A stretch of 64,000 bases of DNA from Chamaea fasciata (taxonomy: Eukaryota > Chordata > Aves > Passeriformes > Sylviidae): assembly GCA_029207755.1 (NCBI GenBank), contig JARCOQ010000224.1, forward strand, positions 1 through 64,000. The letters run 5' to 3'. A program made the translations under genes and the position numbers. Shown here in pieces: positions 55,946 through 64,000 of this stretch; position 1 is the stretch's first letter; each line of letters begins with the position of its first letter. Under the pieces are notes generated by a model that ran no database searches, had not been told where the DNA came from, and worked only from the letters and a program-made list of their open reading frames with translations.

Positions 55946-56980
55946 GAGAAAGCGTTTTTTTGCCCCGCCTAGTGCTCCCGGAGGCTGCACGCTGCAGGCT
56001 GGCTGGCAACAGCGGCTAGGCGCTGTTTCCGAGCTTTCCACAAGCAGAGAAGCTGTTTGCAGCACGGAAAGTGCTTCTCTTAGCCTGGGAAGCGAGAAAG
56101 CGCCTTTTGGCCGTGCATAGTGCTTTCTCCCGCGTTTCGCAGCAGGCTGGCTGCGAACAGCGGCTAGGCGCGGTTTCCGAGCTCTCCACAAGCAGAGAAG
56201 CTGTTTGCAGCACGGAAAGTGCTTCTCTTATCCTGAGAAGCGAGAAAGCGCCTTTTGGCCGCGCCTAGTGCTCTCGGAGGCTGCTCGCTGCAGGCTGGCT
56301 GCGAGCAGCGTCTAGGCGCGGTTTCCGAGCTCTCCACAAGCAGAGAAGCTGTTTGCAGCACGGAAAGTGCTTCTCTTAGCCTGGGAAGCGAGAAAGCGCC
56401 TTTTGGCCGCGCCTAGCGCTTTGTCCGGCGGAACGCTGCAGACTGGCTGGGAACAGCGGCTAGGCGCTGTTTCCGAGCTCTCCACAAGCAGAGAAGCTGT
56501 TTGCAGCACGGAAAGTGCTTCTCTTAGCCTGGGAAGCGAGAAAGCGCCTTTTGGCCGCGCCTAGTCCTCTCGGAGGCTGCACGCTGCAGGCTGCCTGTGA
56601 GCAGCGCCTAGGCGCGGTTTCCGAACTCTCTACAAGCAGAGAAGCTGTTTGCAGCACGGAAAGTGCTTCTCTTAGCCTGAGAACCAAGAAAGCGCCTTTT
56701 GGCCGTGCCTAGTGCTTTCTCGGCGTTTCGCAGCAGGCTGGCTGCGAAGAGCAGCTATGCGCGGTTTCCAAGCTCTCCACAAGCAGAGAAGCTGTTTGCA
56801 GCACGGAAAGTGCTTCTCTTATCCTGGGAAGCGAGAAAGCGCCTTTTGGCCGCGCCTAGTGCTCTCGCAGGCTGCACGGTGCAGGCTGGCTGGGATCAGC
56901 GGCTGGGCGCTGTTCCGGAGCTCTCCACAAGCAGAGAAGCTGTTTGCAGCACGGAAAGTGCTTCTCTTAGCCTGGGAAGC
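55946..56980 (+). repeat. 7-monomer tandem duplication (1035 bp), copy 2
   Basis: Starts exactly where copy 1 ends. Differences noted are GGCCGCGCC for GGCCACACC near 56260, TAGCGCTTTG for TAGTGCTTTG near 56417, and TGTTCCGG for TGTTTCGG near 56912. It ends where a normal GCGCCTTTTGG linker replaces the seven-T one. Confidence 0.85.
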
Positions 56981-59120
56981 GAGAAAGCGCCTTTTGGCCG
57001 CGCCTTATGCTCTCGGAGGCTGCACGCTGCAGGCTGGCTGTGAGCAGCGGCTAGGCGCGGTTTCCGAACTCTCCACAAGCAGAGAAGCTCTTTGCAGCAC
57101 GGAAAGTGCTTCTCTTAGCCTGGGAAGCGAGAAAGCGCCTTTTGGCCTCGCCTAGTGCTCTCGGAGGCTGCACGCTGCAGGCTGGCCGGGAACAGCGGCT
57201 AGGTGCTCTTTCCGAGCTCTCCACAAGCAGAGAAGCTGTTTGCAGCACGGAAAGTGCTTCTCTTAGCCTGGGAAGCGAGAAAGCGCCTTTTGGCCGTGCC
57301 TAGTGCTTTCTCCGGCTTTTCGCAGCAGGCTGGCTGCGAACAGCGGCTAGGCGCGGTTTCCGAGCTCTCCACATGCAGAGAAGCTGTTTGCAGCATGGAA
57401 AGTGCTTCTCTTAGCCTGGGGAGCGAGATAGCGCCTTTTGGCCGCGCCTAGTGCTCTCGTAGGCTGCACGCTGCAGGCTGGCTGCGAGCAGTGGCTAGGC
57501 GCTGTTTCCGAGCTCTCCATAAGCAGAGAAGCTCTTTGCAGCACGGAAAGTGCTTCTCTTAGCCTGGGAAGCGAGAAAGCCCCTTTTGTCCGCGCCTAGT
57601 GCTCTCGGAGGCTGCACGCTGCAGGCTGGCTGGGAAGGGCGGCTAGGCGCGGTTTCCGAGCTCTCCACAAGCAGAGAAGCTGTTTGCAGCACGGAAAGTG
57701 CTTCTCTTAGCCTGGGAAGCAAGAAAGCGCCTTTTGGCCGTGCCTAGTGCTTTCTCGGCGTTTCGCAGCAGGCTGCTCCGAACAGCACCTAGGCGCGTTT
57801 TCCAAGATTTCCACAAGCAGAGAAGCTGTTTGCAGCACGGAAAGTGCTTCTCTTAGCCTGGGAAGCGAGAAAGCCCCTTTTGACCACACCTAATGCTCTC
57901 GGAGGCTGCACGAGGCAGGCTGGCTGCGAACAGCGGCTAGGTGCTGTTTCCGAGCTCTCCACAAGCAGAGAAGTTGTTTGCCGCACGGAAAGTGCTTCTC
58001 TTAGCCTGGGAAGCGAGAAAGCGCCTTTTGGCCGTGCCTAGTGCTTTTTCCGATGTTTCGCTGCAGGCTGGCTGGAAACAGCGGCTAGGCGCTGTTTCCG
58101 AGCTCTCCACAAGCAGAGAAGCTGTTTGCAGCACGGAAAGTGCTTCTCTTAGCCTGGGAAGCGAGAAAGCGCCGTTTGGCCGTGCCTAGTGCTTTGTCCG
58201 ATGTTTCGCTGCAGGCTGGCTGGGAACAGCGGCTGGGCGCTGTTTCCGAGCTCTCCACAAGCAGAGAAGCTGTTTGCAGCACGGAAAGTGCTTCTCTTAG
58301 CCTGGGAAGCGAGAAAGCGCCTTTTGGCCGCGCCTAGTGCTGTCGGAGGCTCCACGCGGCAGGCTGGCTGCGAGCAGTGGCTAGGCACGGTTTCCAAGCT
58401 CTCCACATGCAGAGAAGCTGTTTGCAGCACGGAAAGTGCTTCTCTTAGCCTGGGAAGCGAGAAAGCGCCTTTTGGCCGCGCCTAGTGACCTCGGAGTTTG
58501 CACGCTGCAGGCTGGCTGGGAACAGCGGCTAGGCGCTGTTTCCGAGCTCTCCACAAGCAGAGAAGCTGTTTGCAGCACTGAAAGTGCTTCTCATAGTCTG
58601 GGAAGCGAGAAAGCGCCTTTTGGCCGCGCTTAGTGCTCTCGCAGGCTGCACGCTGCAGGCTGGCTGGGAACAGCGGCTAGGCGCTGTTTCCGAGCTCTAC
58701 ACAAGCAGAGAAGCTGTTTGCAGCACGGAAAGTGCTTCTCTTACCCTGAGAAGCGAGAAAGCGCCTTTTGGCCACACCTAGTGCTCTCAGAAGCTGCACG
58801 CTGCAGGCTGGTTGCGAACAGCAGCTAGGCACGGTTTCCGGGCTCTCCACAAGCAGAGAAGCTGTTTGCAGCACGGAAAGTGCTTCTCTTACCCTGGGAA
58901 GCGAGAAAGCGCCTTTTGGCCGTGCCTAGTGCTTTGTCCGATGTTTCGCTGCAGGCTGGGTGGGAACAGCGGCTGGGCGCTGTTTCCGAGCTCTCCACAA
59001 GCAGAGAAGCTGTTTGCAGCACGGAAAGTGCTTCTCTTAGCCTGGGAAGCGAGAAAGCGCCTTTTGGCCTCGCCTAGTGCTGTCGGAGGCTGCACGCTTC
59101 AGGCTGGCTGCGAACAGCGG
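56981..59120 (+). repeat. Array segment 19: irregular, diverged monomers
   Basis: Monomers here carry many private changes and I found no long constant-offset partner for the segment as a whole: GAGCGAGATAGCG near 57420, GGAAGGGCGG near 57632, CCACACCTAATGC near 57890, GAAGTTGTTTGCCGC near 57970, AGTTTGCACG near 58496, CACTGAAAGTGCTTCTCATAG near 58577 and three class F copies. This suggests less homogenised, older array. Confidence 0.7.
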
Positions 59121-61530
59121 TTAGGCGCTGCTTCCGAGCTCTCCACAAGCAGAGAAGCTGTTTGCAGCACGGAAAGTGCTTCTCTTAGCATGGGAAGCGA
59201 GAAAGCGTTTTTTTGCCGCGCCTAGTTCTCCCGGAGGCTGCACGCTGCAGGCTCGCTGGGAACAGCGGCTAGGGGCTGTTTCCGAGCTTTCCACAAGCAG
59301 AGAAGCTGTTTGCAGCACGGAAAGTGCTTCTCTTAGCCTGGGAAGCGAGAAAGCGCATTTTGGCCGCGCCTAGAGCTCTCGCAGGCTGCACGCTGCAGTC
59401 TTGCTAGGAACAGCGGCTAGGCGCTGTTTCCGAGCTCTCCACAAGCAGAGAAGCTGTTTGCAGCACGGAAAGTGCTTCTCTTAGCCTGGGAAGCGAGAAA
59501 GCGTTTTTTGGCCGCGCCTAGTTCTCTCGGAGGCTGCACGCTGCAGGCTGGCTGGGAACAGCGGCTAGGCGCTGTTTCCGAGCTCTCCACAAGCAGAGAA
59601 GCTGTTTGCAGCACGGAAAGTGCTTCTCTTAGCCTGGGAAGCGAGAAAGCCCCTTTTGTCCGCGCCTAGTGCTCTCGGAGGCTGCACGCTGCAGGCTGGC
59701 TGGGAACAGCGGCTAGGCGCTGTTTCCGAGCTCTGCACAAGCAGAGAAGCTGTTTGCAGCACGGAAAGTGCTTCTCTTAGCCTGGGAAGCAAGAAAGCGC
59801 CTTTTGGCCGTGCCTAGTGCTTTCTCGGCGTTTAGCAGCAGGCTGCTCCGAACAGCACCTAGGCGCGTTTTCCAAGCTCTCCACAAGCAGAGAAGCTGTT
59901 TGCAGCACGGAAAGTGCTTCTCTTATCCTGGGAAGCGAGAAAGCGCCTTTAGGCCGCGCATAGTGCTCTCGGAGGCTGCACGCTGCAGGCGGCCGAGGAA
60001 CAGCGTCTAGGCGCTGTTTCCGAGCTCTCCACAAGCAGAGAAGCTGTTTGCAGCACGGAAAGTGCTTCTCTTAGCCTGGGAAGCGAGAAAGCCCCTTTTG
60101 TCCGCGCCTAGTGCTCTCGGAGGCTGCACGCTGCAGGCTGGCTGCGAACAGCGGCTAGGGGCTGTTTCCGAGCTCTCCACAAGCAGAGAAGCTGTTTGCA
60201 GCACGGAAAGTGCTTCTCTTAGCCTGGGAAGCGAGAAAGCGCCTTTTGGCCGCGCCTAGTGCTTTGTCCGGCGGTACGCAGCAGGCTGGCTGCGAACAGC
60301 GGCTAGGGGCTGTTTCCGAGCTCTCCACAAGCAGAGAAGCTGTTTGCAGCACGGAAAGTGCTTCTCTTAGCCTGGGAAGCGAGAAAGCGCCTTTTGGCCG
60401 CGCCTAGTGCTCTCGCAGGCTGCACGGTGCAGGCTGGCTGGGAACAGCGGCTAGGCGCTGTTTCCGAGCTCTCCACAAGCAGACAAGCTGTTTGCAGCAC
60501 GGAAAGTGCTTCTCTTAGCCTGGGAAGCGAGAAAGCGCCTTTTGGCAGCGCCTAGTGCTCTCGGAGGCTGCACGCTGCAGGCTGGCTGTGAGCAGCGGCT
60601 AGGCGCGGTTTCCGAGCTCTCCACAAGCAGAGAAGCTGTTTGCAGCACGGAAAGTGCTTCTCTTAGCCTGGGAAGCGAGAAAGCGCCTTTTGGCCACGCC
60701 TAGTGCTCTCGGAAGCTGCACGCTGCAGGCTGGCTGGGAACAGCGGCTAGGCGCGGTTTCCGAGCTCTCCACAAGCAGAGAAGCTGTTTAGAGCACGGAA
60801 AGTGCTTCTCTTAGCCTGGGAAGCGAGAAAGCGCCTTTTGGCCGTGCCTAGTGCTTTGTTCGTCGGTACGCAGCATGCTGGCTGCGAACAGCGGCTAGGC
60901 GCGGTTTCCGAGCTCTCCACAACCAGAGAAGCTGTTTGCAGCACGGAAAGTGCTTCTCTTAGCCTGGGAAGCGAGAAAGCGCCTTTTGGCCGCGCCTAGT
61001 GCTCTCGCAGGCTGCACGCTGCAGGCTGGCTGCGAACAGCGGCTAGGGGCTGTTTCCGAGCTCTCCACAAGCAGAGAAGCTGTTTGCAGCACGGAAAGTG
61101 CTTCTCTCATCCTGAGAAGCGAGAAAGCGCCTTTTGGCCACACATAGTGCTCTCGGAGGCTGCACGCTGCAGGCTGGCTGGGAACAGCGGCTAGGCGCTG
61201 TTTCCGAGTACTCCACAAGCAGAGAAGCTGTTTGCAGCACGGAAAGTGCTTCTCTTATCCTGGGAAGCGAGAAAGCGCCTTTTGGCCGCGCCTAGTGCTC
61301 TCGGAGGCTGCACGCTGCAGGCTGGCTTCGAACAACGGCTACGCGCTGTTTCCAAGCTCTCCATAAGCAGAGAAGCTGTTTGCAGCACGGAAAGTGCTTC
61401 TCTTAGCCTGGGAAGCGAGAAAGCCCCTTTTGGCCGCGCCTAGTGCTTTGTCCGGCGGTACGCTACAGCCTAGCTGGGTACAGCGGCTAGGCGCTCATTC
61501 CGAACTCTGCACAAGCAGAGAAGCTTTTTG
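59120..61530 (+). repeat. Array segment 20: module M remnant and class V/J/W monomers
   Basis: 59.13-59.67 kb matches 43.46-44.0 kb (offset 15669; end of module M and the B monomer after it). 60.75-61.1 kb matches 35.9-36.27 kb (offset 24830; TTTAGAGCACGG marker). 61.2-61.5 kb is related to 27.3-27.65 kb. Confidence 0.76.
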
Positions 61531-62150
61531 CAGCACGGAAAGTGCTTCTCTTAGCCTGGGAAGCGAGAAAGCGCCTTTTGGCCGCGCCTAGTGCTCTCGG
61601 AGGCTGCACGCTGCAGGCTGGCTGTGAGCAGCGCCTAGGCGCGGTTTCCGAACTCTCCACAAGCAGAGAAGCTGTTTGCAGCACGGAAAGCACTTCTCTT
61701 AGCCTGAGAAGCAAGAAAGCGCCTTTTGGCCGTGCCTAGTGCTTTCTCGGCGTTTCGCAGCAGGCTGGCTGCGAACAGCAGCTAGGCGCAGTTTCCAAGC
61801 TCTCCACAAGCAGAGAAGCTGTTTGCAGCACGGAAAGTGCTTCTCTTAGCCTGGGAAGCGAGAAAGCGCCTTTTGGCCGCGCCTAGTGCTGTCGGAGGCT
61901 GCACGCTGCAGGCTGGCTGCGAGCAGTGGCTAGGCGCGGTTTCCTAGCTCTCCACAAGCAGAGAAGCTGTTTGCAGCACGGAAAGTGCTTCTCTTAGCCT
62001 GGGAAGCGAGAAAGCGTTTTTTGGCCGCGCCTAGTTCTCTCGGAGGCTGCACGCTGCAGGCTGGCTGGGAATAGCGGCTAGGCGCTGTTTCCGAGCTCTC
62101 CACAAGCAGAGAAGCTGTTTGCAGCACGGAAAGTGCTTCTCTTAGCCTGG
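61530..62150 (+). repeat. 738-bp period, copy 1
   Basis: Matches 62268-62888 at offset 738 (five monomers, two of 147 bp). Both copies have the rare GGAAAGCACTTCT core (61686 and 62424), the TCTCGGCGTTTCGCAGC cassette, a CCTAGC front and a six-T linker. Confidence 0.8.
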
Positions 62151-63170
62151 GAAGCGAGAAAGCTCCTTTTGGCCGTGCCTAGTGATTTCTCGGCGTTTCT
62201 CAGCAGGCTGGCGGCGAACACCAGCTAGGCGCGGTTTCCAAGCTCTCCAGAAGCAGAGAAGCTGTTTGCAGCACGGAAAGTGCTTCTCTTAGCCTGGGAA
62301 GCGAGAAAGCGCCTTTTGGCCGCGCCTAGTGCTCTCGGAGGCTGCACGCTGCAGGCTGGCTGTGAGCAGCGCCTAGGCGCGGTTTCCGAACTCTCCACAA
62401 GCAGAGAAGCTGTTTGCAGCACGGAAAGCACTTCTGTTAGCCTGAGAAGCAAGAAAGCGCCTTTTGGCCGTGCCTAGTGCTTTCTCGGCGTTTCGCAGCA
62501 GGCTGGCTGCGAACAGCAGCTAGGCGCAGTTTCCAAGCTCTCCACAAGCAGAGAAGCTGTTTGCAGCACGGAAAGTGCTTCTCTTAGCCTGGGAAGCGAG
62601 AAAGCGCCTTTTGGCCGCGCCTAGTGCTGTCGGAGGCTGCACGCTGCAGGCTGGCTGCGAGCAGTGGCTAGGCGCGGTTTCCTAGCTCTCCACAAGCAGA
62701 GAAGCTGTTTGCAGCACGGAAAGTGCTTCTCTTAGCCTGGGAAGCGAGAAAGCGTTTTTTGGCCGCGCCTAGTTCTCTCGGAGGCTGCACGCTGCAGGCT
62801 GGCTGGGAACAGCGGCTAGGCGCTGTTTCCGAGCTCTCCACAAGCAGAGAAGCTGTTTGCAGCACGGAAAGTGCTTCTCTTAGCATGGGAAGCGAGAAAG
62901 CGCCTTTTTGGCTGTGCCTAGTGATCTCGGAGGCTGCACGCTGCAGTCTGCCTGGGAATAGCGGCTAGGCGCTGTTTCCGAGCTCTCCACAAGCAGAGAA
63001 GCTGTTTGCAGCACGGAAAGTGCTTCTCTTAGCCTGGGAAGCGAGAAAGCTCCTTTTGGCCGTGCCTAGTGATTTCTCGGCGTTTCTCAGCAGGCTGGCG
63101 GCGAACACCAGCTAGGCGCGGTTTCCAAGCTCTCCACAAGCAGAGAAGCTGTTTGCAGCACGGAAAGTGC
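62151..63170 (+). repeat. 738-bp period, copy 2, and 887-bp repeated monomer
   Basis: The second copy of the 738-bp block runs to 62888. A distinctive monomer, GCTCCTTTTGGCCGTGCC with GATTTCTCGGCGTTTCTCAG and GGCGGCGAACACCAGC, lies before it (from 62163) and again after it (from 63050), 887 bp apart. The duplicated unit was therefore larger than the 738-bp match alone suggests. Confidence 0.78.
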
Positions 63171-64000
63171 TTCTCTTAGCCTGGGAAGCGAGAAAGCGCC
63201 TTTTGTCCGCGCCTAGTGCTCTCGAAGGCTGCACGCTGCAGGCTGGCTGCGAACAGCGGCTAGGCGCTGTTTCCGAGCTCTCCACAAGCAGAGAAGCTGT
63301 TTGCAGCACGGAAAGCGCTTCTCTTAGCCTGAGAAGCAAGAAAGCGCCTTTTGGCCGTGCCTAGTGCTTTCTCGGCGTTTCGCAGCAGGCTGGCTGCGAA
63401 CAGCAGCTAGGCGCTGTTTCCGAGCTCTCCACAAGCAGAGAAGCTGTTTGCAGCACGGAAAGTGATTCTCTTAGCCTGGGAAGCGAGAAAGCCCCTTTTG
63501 GCCGCGCCTAGTGCTCTCGGAGGCTGCACGCTGCAGGCTGGCTGCGAAGAGCGGCTAGGCGCTGTTTCCGAGCTCTCCTCAAGCAGAGAAGCTGTTTGCA
63601 GCACGGAAAGTGCTTCTCTTAGCCTGGGAAGCGAGAAAGCGCCTTTTGGCCGCGCCTAGTGCTCTCGGAGGCTGCACGCTGCAGGCTGGCTGGGAACAGC
63701 GGCTCGGCGCGGTTTCCTAGCTCTCCACAAGCAGAGAAGCTGTTTGCAGCACGGAAAGTGCTTCTCTTAGCCTGGGAAGCGAGAAAGCGCCTTTTGGCCG
63801 CGCGTAGTGCTTTGTCCGGCGGTACCCAGCAGGCTGGCTGCGAACAGAGGCTAGGGGCAGTTTCCGAGCTCTCCACAAGCAGAGAAGCTTTTTGCAGCAC
63901 GGAAAGTGCTTCTCTTAGCCTGGGAAGCGAGAAAGCGCCTTTTGGCCGCGCCTAGTGCTCTCGCAGGCTGCTCGCTGCAGGCTGGCTGGGAACAGCGGCT
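63171..64000 (+). repeat. Array segment 22: mixed monomers to the window end
   Basis: Standard monomers, one TCTCGGCGTTTCGCAGC cassette near 63370, and a CGCGCGTAGTGC / GTACCCAGCAGG monomer near 63820 shared with 52.7 and 54.65 kb. The window ends inside a cassette (CAGCGGCT), so the array continues beyond it. Confidence 0.85.

Larger units (their letters stand above)
1..64000 (+). repeat. Satellite DNA array, 148-bp monomer, head-to-tail
   Basis: The entire window is built of tandem copies of one ~148-bp unit, about 430 of them, with no gap, inversion or foreign insertion that I could find. The landmarks GAGCTCTCCACAAGCAGAG, CAGCACGGAAAGTGCTTCTC and GAACAGCGGCTAG recur at 146-149 bp spacing from the first base to the last. 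GC is about 61% in the consensus-type monomer. Every cassette version stays in the same orientation. Reading frames of about 65 codons occur on both strands in each monomer, but because 148 leaves remainder 1 on division by 3 they rotate and stop in the next monomer, and they show no domain or start-site logic. Inference: non-coding heterochromatic satellite, possibly centromeric. The family is not one I recognise, and chromosomal position cannot be read from the window. Confidence 0.98.

Noticed and set aside
1..64000. Hundreds of open frames of about 65 codons on both strands, with similar peptides (MLLLAWEARKR..., MLQTASLLVESS...)
   Set aside because: They recur once per monomer on both strands, overlap each other, and stop in the following monomer because 148 is not a multiple of three. 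There is no codon-position conservation pattern or recognisable domain, and the same bases are conserved regardless of frame.
1..64000. CRISPR-like repeat-spacer layout (constant core, variable cassette)
   Set aside because: The conserved part is ~85-100 bp, the variable parts fall into about ten recurring families rather than unique spacers, and there is no leader or cas gene. This is tandem satellite DNA.
1..64000. Ribosomal DNA intergenic spacer repeats
   Set aside because: No rRNA sequence or promoter is present in 64 kb, and the repeats continue to both ends. Spacer repeats would be interrupted by rRNA genes within this distance in most organisms.

Overview
The whole 64 kb window is one uninterrupted, head-to-tail satellite DNA array. 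I found no gene, RNA gene, transposon or unique-sequence interval in it. The basic monomer is 148 bp, with regular 147-bp and 146-bp variants, so the window holds roughly 430 monomers, all in the same orientation. A hand count on a consensus-type monomer (2816-2963) gives about 61% GC and 10 CpG per monomer (observed/expected about 0.74). A nucleosome-sized monomer, multi-kilobase homogenised blocks and the absence of coding capacity point to a eukaryote and to constitutive heterochromatin, possibly a centromere or pericentromere. I do not recognise the satellite and cannot name the species. The array is resolved at higher-order-repeat level, which suggests a long-read assembly.

The monomer has two parts. 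The first ~85 bp are nearly invariant and carry a dyad (AGAGAAGC / GCTTCTCT, 8-bp arms). The last ~43 bp form a cassette that comes in about ten clearly different versions, bounded by CCTAG on the left and CTAGG on the right; in many monomers these extend to an 8-10 bp inverted repeat (CCGCGCCTAG / CTAGGCGCGG). Cassette type and monomer length go together, and the order of cassettes defines the higher-order structure.

Layout: 1-5475, mixed monomers with an indel-rich stretch at 2.7-3.8 kb. 5476-10260, two copies of a ~1.8 kb block 2950 bp (20 monomers) apart. 9311-15067, a tandem 10-monomer higher-order repeat of 1476 bp, with three full units and one 9-monomer unit. 16870-18612, two copies of a 6-monomer (888 bp) repeat, the second broken by a 34-bp deletion. 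18.36-25.37 kb, a zone full of one-base insertions, probably consensus error. 25.4-35.3 kb, interleaved 1183-, 2071-, 3106- and 5620-bp duplications. 35.2-42.6 kb, a mosaic of blocks also present at 1-2, 5.5-7.2, 15-16 and 17-18 kb. 42.6-51.9 kb, a 2.4 kb block duplicated on either side of a ~1 kb module that recurs elsewhere. 52-57 kb, a different local set of monomers with 1034-, 1035- and 1774-bp periods. 57-59.1 kb, irregular and more diverged monomers. 59-64 kb, mixed monomers ending in 738- and 887-bp duplications.

Open frames of about 65 codons recur on both strands in every monomer. They are by-products: 148 is not a multiple of three, so the frame rotates and closes in the next monomer. 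The array probably evolves by unequal exchange and conversion of multi-monomer blocks; any function would be structural (chromatin, kinetochore, satellite transcripts) and cannot be shown from sequence alone.
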